A stretch of DNA of 6,872 nucleotides from Microthrixaceae bacterium (GTDB taxonomy: Bacteria; Actinomycetota; Acidimicrobiia; Acidimicrobiales; Acidimicrobilacustridaceae), in NCBI GenBank assembly GCA_023264915.1, contig JAHFUU010000134.1, forward strand, positions 1-6,872, in the 5' to 3' direction. The notes under the pieces are model-generated. The model saw nothing but the letters and a program-made list of their open reading frames with translations. It had not been told where the DNA came from and made no database searches. Position 1 is the stretch's first letter; each line of letters opens with the position of its first letter. The position numbers were made by a program, and so were the translations under genes. This document shows positions 1 to 6,001 of this stretch, piece by piece.

Positions 1-505
1 AATAGAGGGGAACGTCGCGCCACACCTTGTCGTGCTCGATCATCTGGGACAGCATCGGCGCCGCGTCACAAGGCGACAGAAGTCCCAGCACCGCGGAGGG
101 CACAGGCATCATCCCGTGCTGGATGTAGTAGGCGGGAAGCCGGACCGCAGTGCACAGATCCGTACCCAAACCCATCTCGACCGCGCCTTCGATGTCGTCA
201 GAAAGGTGTGGTGCTGACGAGGCCATGAACGGGGTCTCCATGATCATGAACCACGGCAGATCCATCGCATGGAAGATCTCGGGCGCGTTGCAGAAGTACC
301 CGCCGATGAAAGGCAGGTCGTTCTCGACACAGTCGACGACGGCCTGCTTGGCTGCCAGCAATATGTCGAACATCTTGACGTTCAGCTCGCCCTCTGGGCC
401 GGGCATCGCCTTGGCTGCCTCGGCTAGCAGCGCGAACCAGTCCCGCTCTCTCTTGTAGCGCTCGACGGATCGAAGCTTGGCTTCGCGGTCAAGAGTCAAG
501 GTCAT
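1..505 (-). CDS. Benzoyl-CoA reductase / 2-hydroxyacyl-CoA dehydratase second catalytic subunit, BcrB-like (3' part missing)
   Basis: The frame starts at ATG 505-503 and stays open to the left edge, giving 168 residues of a protein that is probably about 400 or more in full. The sequence shows cysteines at 59, 72, 118 and 146. Cys118 lies in a DLCTAVR segment and Cys146 in an LLSPCDAAPM segment, after a block containing GYFCNAPEIFHAMDLPW. This spacing matches 2-hydroxyacyl-CoA dehydratase-family subunits, in which such cysteines bind a [4Fe-4S] cluster, and it recalls BcrB/BadE, where a DVCTYVK-like motif is followed by a cysteine in a hydrophobic strand. The start is fixed by an AAGGGG Shine-Dalgarno (519-514, 8-base spacing) and by its TGATG overlap with the preceding subunit gene, which suggests equal production of two partners. 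It presumably forms the catalytic heterodimer with that neighbour. BcrB-like versus HgdA/HgdB-like cannot be settled because the C-terminal half is absent. Confidence 0.82.
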   Translation of the reverse strand, partial: MTLTLDREAKLRSVERYKRERDWFALLAEAAKAMPGPEGELNVKMFDILLAAKQAVVDCVENDLPFIGGYFCNAPEIFHAMDLPWFMIMETPFMASSAPHLSDDIEGAVEMGLGTDLCTAVRLPAYYIQHGMMPVPSAVLGLLSPCDAAPMLSQMIEHDKVWRDVPLY

Positions 506-507
506 CA
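503..507 (-). promoter_or_regulatory. TGATG stop-start overlap between the two catalytic subunit genes
   Basis: The stop codon TGA (507-505) of the BcrC-like gene shares its last A with the ATG (505-503) of the BcrB-like gene. This arrangement permits reinitiation by the same ribosome. It fits two subunits needed in equal amounts. A Shine-Dalgarno for the downstream gene (AAGGGG, 519-514) lies inside the end of the upstream gene. Confidence 0.8.
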
Positions 508-1662
508 GTCTGTCCCCTTCATGGTCTCGACAAAGGCCTGCACCCTCGTCTGCAGCTGACCCTTGCCGGCCAGGATGTACTCCCGGTCGACCTGGGTGAA
601 GGAAATGCCTTCTTCTTTGAGATCCCCGCCCGTCATGAAGTGCTCGACCTGCCAGATGTCACAGAAGTTCATCCTCTCGCCGATCACGCCGTCGACCTTG
701 AACTCCTCTACGAGCTCCTTCAAGAAGTCGAGACGGCGTGGCTGATCGCCGTGCATCCGGGGGCATGACGGGCGGTCGTGCACGTAGTACTGCGCCATCG
801 CCCGGATCGGGTCCGGCTCGTCCTCGTCGATGCGCCGCCACATCAGTCGCGTGCCGAAGCAGGTGGCATCGGTGACGACGAGCGCACCCTGCCCCTCTAT
901 CAGCTCGATGAACTCGGGGTCATCCAGCTGGCTTCCCGTGACCAGGACCCGCGCCTTGTGGTCACCGTTGCCCTCCAGCCCACGCACCGTCCCGATCAGC
1001 TCTTGGAGCATCTCTCTGTAGTCGGCCTTGGGCAGCGCCGTCCCGGCGACCATCACCCTCAACACCTCGGCCCCGGTGATCGGGGGTCGATCGACCTTGC
1101 GAAGCTCATACAGCTCGCGCTGGAGACGGCGCACATCGTTGTGGAGCTTGATCGCGTCAGAGATGGCGTCGTCAGTGATCTCGATACCGAAGTGCTCCTC
1201 GAGCTTGCCCTTCAACTCCGCGATCTCTTCGCGGTACCAGTCAACCTGGCGATCACCCGTCTTGCGGGGAAGGCTCATGACGTGGATCATCTCGGGCTCA
1301 TCGAGCTGATCGATCCAGTTGTCATAGATGCGACGGATGTGGTCACAGCTGTTGATGACGATCAGCGCATCGAGGAACTCGAACTCGTACTCGAGGGCCT
1401 GGTTGAAGCAGTGACGGGGAAAGGTGCAGTTGATCGGCGTGAAGCAGGTGTCAGCCAGCTCGGTGCTGGTCGAGCCGGTTCCCCGCATCCTGAACGGCAG
1501 CATGCCCGCAGCCGTGAACAGCTCTTCGGGGACCGTCGAGCAGAAGAACCCGACCACCTTGCCGCCGGAGTCCTTGAAGTCCTCGATCTCAGGCGACAGC
1601 AAGCTGTCGGTGATCCGAGCGAACTTCTGGTAGATCTCCGAATCCTCAAGAGCGGTCCCCAT
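505..1662 (-). CDS. Benzoyl-CoA reductase / 2-hydroxyacyl-CoA dehydratase catalytic subunit, BcrC/BadD/HgdB family
   Basis: Complete protein of 385 residues, about the length of BcrC/BadD. In known family members this subunit and a partner each hold a [4Fe-4S] cluster and take a low-potential electron from the ATP-driven activator, to reduce an aromatic acyl-CoA or dehydrate a 2-hydroxyacyl-CoA. Visible motifs in order are VGFFCSTVPEELFTAAGMLP (residues 37-56), RMRGTGSTSTELADTCF (58-74), an NCTFPRHC segment with Cys79 and Cys85, INSCDHIRRIYDNW (103-116, Cys106), TDATCFG (Cys268), DRPSCPRM (Cys300) and GERMNFCDIW (328-337, Cys334). The SCDHIRR and FCD cysteines are family hallmarks and likely cluster ligands. 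I chose ATG 1662 because AGAAGGAG (1678-1671) sits 8 bases upstream and family similarity begins just inside. An in-frame extension to 1866 would run into the activator gene and has no family-like sequence. The motifs favour a BcrC-like ring reductase over a simple dehydratase, but this is inference. Confidence 0.9.
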   Translation of the reverse strand: MGTALEDSEIYQKFARITDSLLSPEIEDFKDSGGKVVGFFCSTVPEELFTAAGMLPFRMRGTGSTSTELADTCFTPINCTFPRHCFNQALEYEFEFLDALIVINSCDHIRRIYDNWIDQLDEPEMIHVMSLPRKTGDRQVDWYREEIAELKGKLEEHFGIEITDDAISDAIKLHNDVRRLQRELYELRKVDRPPITGAEVLRVMVAGTALPKADYREMLQELIGTVRGLEGNGDHKARVLVTGSQLDDPEFIELIEGQGALVVTDATCFGTRLMWRRIDEDEPDPIRAMAQYYVHDRPSCPRMHGDQPRRLDFLKELVEEFKVDGVIGERMNFCDIWQVEHFMTGGDLKEEGISFTQVDREYILAGKGQLQTRVQAFVETMKGTD

Positions 1663-1670
1663 CTGGTCTT

Positions 1671-1678
1671 CTCCTTCT
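1671..1678 (-). promoter_or_regulatory. Shine-Dalgarno of the BcrC-like subunit
   Basis: AGAAGGAG on the minus strand ends 8 bases before ATG 1662. It decides the start against a 68-residue upstream extension in the same frame. The 55-base gap after the activator stop (1663-1717) contains this site and nothing else I can support. Confidence 0.75.
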
Positions 1679-1717
1679 GTGGTGTGTCCCCCGAGACCCC
1701 GGCTGCGAAACCCGCGT

Positions 1718-2509
1718 TCAGGATGCTCTGGCCAGCAACTTCTCGCCGGCGAACACCGCTGCACCGATCGCGCCGGCGAGCTGGGGATCGCCCGAGAGCA
1801 TCTGTATGTCGGTTCTGAGCACCTTGGCCAGCGCGGCTGCCAAACCCTGGTTCTTGGAGCAGCCACCGGTCAGGGCGACGTTGTCGACCAGTCCCACGCG
1901 CCGGGCCATTCCCGACACGCGCTTGGCTACCGACAGGTTGATCCCAGCGATGATGTTGCCGAGCTCCTCACCCTCGTTGACCAATGTGACGACCTCGGAC
2001 TCTGCAAAGACCGTGCACTGGTGGGTGATCTTGGCTGGGCTGTCTCCCTGGTTCTCGATCGAGGAGATCCCTTCGAGGCCACAGCACAGCGCGCGCGCGA
2101 TGCTCTCGAAGAAGCGGCCGGTTCCTGCGGCGCAACGGTCGTTCATCGCGAACTCCACGACCTTGCCCGCTTCCGAGATGGATATGACCTTGCAATCCTG
2201 TCCACCGATGTCGATGACGGTGCGAAGTGAGGGCTCGAGCCAGTGGGCTCCCTTGCCATGACACGCGATCTCAGAGAGGTTGTCAGAGGCGAACTCGATC
2301 TTGAGACGGCCATAGCCAGTGGTGACCACGTTCTCGATCTCGCCGACCGAGCTGAGGCCGGCCTCGGCCATCGCCTTGTCCACGACGCTGTCCGCCGTCT
2401 TGACCGGGTGTCCCTGGGACTGGACGATGGCGCTGCCCACGATCTCGTCATCGGTCATGATGACGGCCTTGCCTGTGGCCGATCCGATGTCGATCCCGGC
2501 GACGAGCAT
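1718..2509 (-). CDS. ATP-dependent activator of the reductase/dehydratase (BadF/BadG/BcrA/BcrD/HgdC family)
   Basis: Complete protein of 263 residues, the size of HgdC-type activators and of BcrD/BadG. It is an ASKHA-fold ATPase expected to hydrolyse ATP and inject one electron at very low potential into the catalytic subunits. Visible motifs are GIDIGSATGK (residues 5-14, phosphate-1 loop), TTGYGR (63-68), IACHGKGAHW (81-90), VIDIGGQDCK (98-107, phosphate-2), NDRCAAGTGRF (123-133, Cys126), THQCTVFAESEV (162-173, Cys165), VALTGGCSKN (211-220, adenosine-side) and GAIGAAVFA near the end. Cys126 and Cys165 correspond to the two cysteines per monomer that together bind one [4Fe-4S] cluster at the dimer interface in HgdC. 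ATG 2509 is chosen because AGGGAGG precedes it by 6 bases and the ATPase fold begins at once. An extension to 2647 would overlap the upstream gene and add unrelated residues. Only one ATPase subunit is seen, so a homodimer (HgdC-like) is possible; a BcrA partner could lie downstream of the left edge. Extra cysteines at 83, 106, 142, 143 and 217 are not assigned. Confidence 0.95.
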   Translation of the reverse strand: MLVAGIDIGSATGKAVIMTDDEIVGSAIVQSQGHPVKTADSVVDKAMAEAGLSSVGEIENVVTTGYGRLKIEFASDNLSEIACHGKGAHWLEPSLRTVIDIGGQDCKVISISEAGKVVEFAMNDRCAAGTGRFFESIARALCCGLEGISSIENQGDSPAKITHQCTVFAESEVVTLVNEGEELGNIIAGINLSVAKRVSGMARRVGLVDNVALTGGCSKNQGLAAALAKVLRTDIQMLSGDPQLAGAIGAAVFAGEKLLARAS

Positions 2510-2515
2510 GCCTGG

Positions 2516-2522
2516 CCTCCCT
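2516..2522 (-). promoter_or_regulatory. Shine-Dalgarno of the activator gene
   Basis: AGGGAGG on the minus strand lies 6 bases before ATG 2509. It is a strong match and selects this start over the in-frame upstream ATG at 2647, which lies within the preceding gene. Confidence 0.75.
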
Positions 2523-2597
2523 ATCGTTTGGTCTTTTCGATTTCTCTCACCCGCTTCGCGCCAGCCGGACCCCCCGCAAGGCAAGGGCCAGCGACAA

Positions 2598-2622
2598 CGC
2601 CTGACAGCCCGGGCGTCAGGCG
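2598..2622 (-). other. Perfect 8-bp inverted repeat (stem-loop) across the stop codon of the third flavoprotein gene
   Basis: CGCCTGAC at 2598-2605 is the exact reverse complement of GTCAGGCG at 2615-2622. The 9-base loop (2606-2614) itself contains the palindrome GCCCGGGC. The TGA stop of the flavoprotein gene (2618-2616) lies in one arm. On the minus strand the stem is followed by TTGTCGCTGG, not a T-run, so it does not look like an intrinsic terminator. It may stabilise or process the transcript between the flavoprotein and radical-enzyme parts of the operon. The rest of the 106-base gap (2510-2615) holds only the activator's Shine-Dalgarno. Confidence 0.5.
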
Positions 2623-4190
2623 TCACCCCCGTAGCTGGGGACAGCATCGAACCCGAGGTGCTCTCCTATCACCTTGGCACCCAGGTACCCGGGGCCGCCG
2701 ATGATCATCCCGCCCGCGTAGTTCGAGGCACCGCAGGTGAACAGCCCCGGTATCGGTGTCTCGACTCGCGAGCACATGTCGTTGGGCCGGTTGAAGCCCA
2801 TCTGCAAGTTGGTGTAGGACCCGTGCTTGATCGAGCCACGCCTCATCGTGTGCAACTTGCCCTCGATGTGGGTGGGCGGGTAATCGCGGCGCAAGACGAT
2901 GCGGCCCAACTCCGCGTGCTGCTCCAGGAGCCCGAGGCACTCGTCGCCGAACCGGCGCGCGCCGTTGGCCCAATCGTCGTCGAACAGCACGACCTGCTCG
3001 GCGCGGACGAGCTCGTGCCCTTCTGGCGCCATCGATCGGTCATGGCGACTAGGGACGGTGACATGCACCCACTCACCACCACCAGCGGTACCGGCATCGA
3101 CACGGGCCAGGTGCTCGTGCAGGTCGTCCTCGGTCTCGATCCCCAAGAACGCGATCATCGCATCGTTGACGCGAGGCTCAGGGTGCCTGTAAGAGAAGGA
3201 GCCCTCGATGCCCAGATGCAGCCCGAACAGCGTCCTCTCCTCCCATTCCCAACCCTCGACCGCATACCGGAGGTCATCAGGCAGGTTGTCGGTGCCGACC
3301 AGGCCCATGAAGGTCTGCTCGGGGTTGAGCGTCGAGGCTACGGCTCTCGCCCCGAAACGGTGGCCATCGGCTACCTCGACCTGGACATCAGAGTCACCGT
3401 TGGAGCGGATGTCTGTGACCTCTGACGCGTCGAGGATCTCGCCGCCGTTGGAGACGAACACCCTATAGAGCGCCGAGGACAGGCGATGGGAGCCACCCTT
3501 GACGAGCGCCGCGTTGATCATCCGGCACAGGTAGACCGGATACAGGTACCCGAGCGGATCCTCGAGGTGGAACCCCCACATGGCCGAGAACGACAGAAGG
3601 GCCATGCGAACCCGGGGATCGGTGAACCCGTAGTGGTCGATCACCTCGATCGGGCTGAAGTCAGATATCTCGTTGAGGCGCTCACCGATCTCGGTCTCTC
3701 CGATCTCGACGACTTGGTCGACGACCGGGAGCGGCAGCTTGTAGGTGAGCGGGATGATGTACTGCTCGAGCATCGGCGCGAACTCGTTCCACATCGTGCG
3801 GAAGCAGTCACCATCGTGCTCTGAGACCGTGGCGATCGACGCGACGGTCTCGTCCAGGTCCTTGGTGAACAACAGCGAGTTGCCATCGCTGAAAGGGAAC
3901 GCGCAAGCGACGTGAGGCTTGACGTAGCGCAACCCGAAATCGGGCAGGGAGAGATCTGCGTAGGCCGGCATGATGTCGCTCATCAGGTGGTAGATGGCGT
4001 GCAGGTTGAGCCTGAAACCGAAGTACTCGTCAGTGTTGAGCCCACCGCCGGTCTCGTGCCGCCGCTCGATCAGCAGCACCTTCGCCCCTGCCTTTGCCAG
4101 GTATGCCCCGCAGATCAGCCCGTTCGGGCCGCCACCGACCACGATCGCATCGTAGGTGTCGGTCTTTGTGACAGTTGCCGTTGATGTCAT
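2616..4190 (-). CDS. FAD-dependent oxidoreductase, phytoene desaturase-like family (third of three)
   Basis: Complete protein of 524 residues, typical for the CrtI/RetSat-like flavoprotein family. After a 13-residue lead it has a Rossmann dinucleotide-binding motif, IVVGGGPNGL (16-25), ending with the ribose-binding acid Glu42 in LLIERR, then GGGLNT (48-53). RLNLHAIYH (60-68) follows, sharing NLHA with the neighbouring paralogue. A mid-region GGSHRLSSAL segment corresponds to the substrate/FAD-domain helix of this family. The C-terminus carries the second FAD-binding motif, IPGLFTCGASNYAGGMIIGGPGYLGAKV. No signal peptide or membrane segment is evident, so a cytoplasmic enzyme is likely. ATG 4190 is chosen because GAGGGG (4204-4199) lies 8 bases upstream and because it forms an ATGA overlap with the preceding gene; an extension to 4316 would run through that gene. 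The reaction is probably hydride transfer to or from C-C bonds of a hydrophobic or CoA-linked substrate. The substrate is unknown, and carotenoid desaturation is not supported by the context. Confidence 0.92.
   Translation of the reverse strand: MTSTATVTKTDTYDAIVVGGGPNGLICGAYLAKAGAKVLLIERRHETGGGLNTDEYFGFRLNLHAIYHLMSDIMPAYADLSLPDFGLRYVKPHVACAFPFSDGNSLLFTKDLDETVASIATVSEHDGDCFRTMWNEFAPMLEQYIIPLTYKLPLPVVDQVVEIGETEIGERLNEISDFSPIEVIDHYGFTDPRVRMALLSFSAMWGFHLEDPLGYLYPVYLCRMINAALVKGGSHRLSSALYRVFVSNGGEILDASEVTDIRSNGDSDVQVEVADGHRFGARAVASTLNPEQTFMGLVGTDNLPDDLRYAVEGWEWEERTLFGLHLGIEGSFSYRHPEPRVNDAMIAFLGIETEDDLHEHLARVDAGTAGGGEWVHVTVPSRHDRSMAPEGHELVRAEQVVLFDDDWANGARRFGDECLGLLEQHAELGRIVLRRDYPPTHIEGKLHTMRRGSIKHGSYTNLQMGFNRPNDMCSRVETPIPGLFTCGASNYAGGMIIGGPGYLGAKVIGEHLGFDAVPSYGGDA
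4187..4190 (-). promoter_or_regulatory. ATGA overlap coupling the second and third flavoprotein genes
   Basis: ATG (4190-4188) of the third flavoprotein gene overlaps TGA (4189-4187) of the second by four bases in the classical ATGA arrangement. A GAGGGG Shine-Dalgarno (4204-4199) lies within the end of the second gene. Translational coupling is the likely outcome. Confidence 0.85.
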
Positions 4191-5938
4191 CGTGCGGTCC
4201 CCTCGGACTCGTCCAGCTTCCACTTCTCGCTCACACCAAGGTTCATGGGTACCGACATCATGTTGTCCATGAACCAGTCCCAAGGCCGGTGGGTCCACCA
4301 GGGCTGATCCAGGCACCCCTGGTCTTCGGCCACCTCGCGAGCTGCCAGGTAACCCGTTGCGAGCCAGCTGGCACCCATGGGGTGGATGGAGTTGGAGAGG
4401 TAGAGCCCCGGAAGGAAGGTTCGGGAGGCGCCGTCGACGATGATCCCGGGTACCGGTCGGTTCATGTAGAACTGGTCAGGAACCACGCTGCCACCCAGGA
4501 TGCTGCCCGTGACCGACGAGGGGTTGTTGCGGACCTGGTCCAAGGGATTCATCGCGAAGCGCTCGACGATGAGGTCCTTGAAGCCTGGCGCGTACTCCTC
4601 GATGCGATCGGTTGCCGCATCGGCGAGGGCCTCGGTGATCTCTGGCCACGCGTCGATGCCCCCCGTGATCGCGCGACCTCGCCAGCGGCGCGGGTGCGGC
4701 GGCACGTCGATCCAGATGAAGGCGGTGTGGCAGCCGGGGGGCGCCTGGGTCGGATCCGCACGGGTGGGCATGAACCAGTTGCCCATCACCTCCTCGTCGA
4801 TGACACCCGAGACGAGGTTGACGTTGTGGCGGCGCATGTCGTCGACGTTCTCGCCACCCAGGTACCCCATCATGCAGCGCTGTATCCCGGGATCCCAAGC
4901 TGCAGAGGCGAACTCGACGTCGTCGCTGAGGCTGTAGTAGACGCCAAAGAGGACCTGCTCGTCGTAGTGGAAGCTCTTGACCCGGTTGGCGATGTCACCT
5001 CCGATGATCTCTTCGCCGAGCATCCCCAAGAAGGTCGGCGCTGCCGACACGTTCGAGACGATGACCCTGGCGCGGATCTCCTCGCCTGGCATCAGGGCGT
5101 CGTCGCGGAGCTTGATCCCGACTGCCCTGCCGTCCTCGACGAGGATCCGGTCGACGGGGCAGGTCGTCCAGATCTCACCACCAGCATCGGCGGTGGCCTT
5201 GACCAAGGAGTGGGTCAGAGCATGGGAGCCCCCGCGCGCGTTGTGCACACCCATGGGACCGCCGATGCCTGCCATGAAGACGGCGGCCAGCGCGCCGATC
5301 TTGCGGTGTATTGGGGGAAGCCCACCGATCCAGCCGAGCGACGCCGTCGTGGTCTTGACCTCTTCGGAGTCGAACAGCAGGTCAAGCACCTCGAACCCGG
5401 TCATGTTCAACAGCTCGGCCCCGCTGAACGCGAGGCCCTGGGCCGCGAGGAACCCGTCGAGCAGCCTGTACATTCGGTCGAGGGTGGCGGTGCTCGGGGG
5501 GCCGTACCAGAATCGCCGGTTCACCTCGAGCATCTCGTCGAGGTTCACGGCGTTGAACTCCAGCGCCTTGGTCTGCATCTCGGCGTCCTTTTCGGAGATG
5601 CGTGCCCAGTTGGCGAAGGTCGTGTCGAAGTCCATCGCGTGGATGAGGTTGCGACCCGTCTCGAAGGGCTTGGCGTAGGTGACGTCGGTTCCGCGCAACT
5701 CCAAGCCCAGTGACGGAAGGTCGAGGTCTTCCATCGCCGGGCTGTAGGCAGTGGCGAGCCACGTCGCATGCAGGTTGTGCAGGTACCCTGGCGTGCCGAG
5801 CTCGACGGTGTCGCAGTGTGCACCACACTGGCCTCTCGCTTCGAACACTCCGACCGACAAGCCAGCTTTGGCCAGGTAGGCGGATACGGTCAAGCCGTTG
5901 ATCCCACCCCCGATCACTATGACGTCATAGTCCTTCAT
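4187..5938 (-). CDS. FAD-dependent oxidoreductase, phytoene desaturase-like family (second of three)
   Basis: Complete protein of 583 residues, longer than its 524-residue neighbour. The N-terminal Rossmann motif is VIVIGGGINGL (6-16), with Glu33 as the likely ribose-binding acid. Next comes a cysteine-bearing stretch, GQCGAHCDT (36-44), in place of the GGG segment common in the family, then HNLHATWL (54-61). Further motifs are GGSHALTHSL in the central domain, aligning by eye with GGSHRLSSAL of the next gene, and a C-terminal FAD-binding segment, FLPGLYLSNSIHPMGASWLATGYLAARE. Beyond this an acidic, tryptophan-rich tail (QPWWTHRPWDWFMDNMM) extends the protein past the usual family end. The start at ATG 5938 has GGAAAG (5951-5946) 7 bases upstream and places the Rossmann strand at once. 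It is probably a cytoplasmic C-C oxidoreductase acting with the adjacent flavoproteins, possibly as a heteromer with the coupled downstream paralogue; this and the substrate are inference. Confidence 0.92.
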   Translation of the reverse strand: MKDYDVIVIGGGINGLTVSAYLAKAGLSVGVFEARGQCGAHCDTVELGTPGYLHNLHATWLATAYSPAMEDLDLPSLGLELRGTDVTYAKPFETGRNLIHAMDFDTTFANWARISEKDAEMQTKALEFNAVNLDEMLEVNRRFWYGPPSTATLDRMYRLLDGFLAAQGLAFSGAELLNMTGFEVLDLLFDSEEVKTTTASLGWIGGLPPIHRKIGALAAVFMAGIGGPMGVHNARGGSHALTHSLVKATADAGGEIWTTCPVDRILVEDGRAVGIKLRDDALMPGEEIRARVIVSNVSAAPTFLGMLGEEIIGGDIANRVKSFHYDEQVLFGVYYSLSDDVEFASAAWDPGIQRCMMGYLGGENVDDMRRHNVNLVSGVIDEEVMGNWFMPTRADPTQAPPGCHTAFIWIDVPPHPRRWRGRAITGGIDAWPEITEALADAATDRIEEYAPGFKDLIVERFAMNPLDQVRNNPSSVTGSILGGSVVPDQFYMNRPVPGIIVDGASRTFLPGLYLSNSIHPMGASWLATGYLAAREVAEDQGCLDQPWWTHRPWDWFMDNMMSVPMNLGVSEKWKLDESEGTAR

Positions 5939-6001
5939 CTGGGTTCTTTCCGTTCCGGCGCCTGTGTCAGCTTCTGATGAGGCAAGCGGTGAGCTCGCGG
6001 T

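Noticed and set aside
32..458. Small plus-strand open frames at 32-217 and 150-458 that might fill the left end.
   Set aside because: This region codes on the minus strand for the N-terminal part of the BcrB-like subunit, with conserved cysteine motifs, an overlap start and a Shine-Dalgarno.
778..1818. Long plus-strand open frame (346 codons) opposite the BcrC-like subunit gene.
   Set aside because: It is antisense to a strongly conserved protein, its translation shows no family-like motifs, and long antisense frames are common in GC-rich coding DNA.
2598..2622. Inverted repeat as an intrinsic terminator.
   Set aside because: No run of T follows the stem on the minus strand, and the downstream activator gene has no visible promoter, so full termination here is unlikely.
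2319..3425. Long plus-strand open frame (368 codons) across the activator start and the third flavoprotein gene.
   Set aside because: It overlaps two real genes and the gap between them on the other strand. The translation is rich in Arg, Val, Asp and Pro without recognisable domains, as expected for a shadow frame.
4191..4316. Upstream extension of the third flavoprotein to ATG 4316, and similar extensions to 2647 (activator) and 1866 (BcrC-like).
   Set aside because: Each extension overlaps the preceding gene substantially and adds residues unlike the family. The internal starts have well-placed Shine-Dalgarno sequences.
4175..5713. Very long plus-strand open frame (512 codons) opposite the 583-aa flavoprotein gene.
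   Set aside because: Its length is striking, but the minus-strand protein carries clear FAD-binding motifs at both ends and a sensible ribosome-binding site. The plus-strand product looks like a codon-bias shadow (Val/Asp/His/Arg-rich, no motifs).
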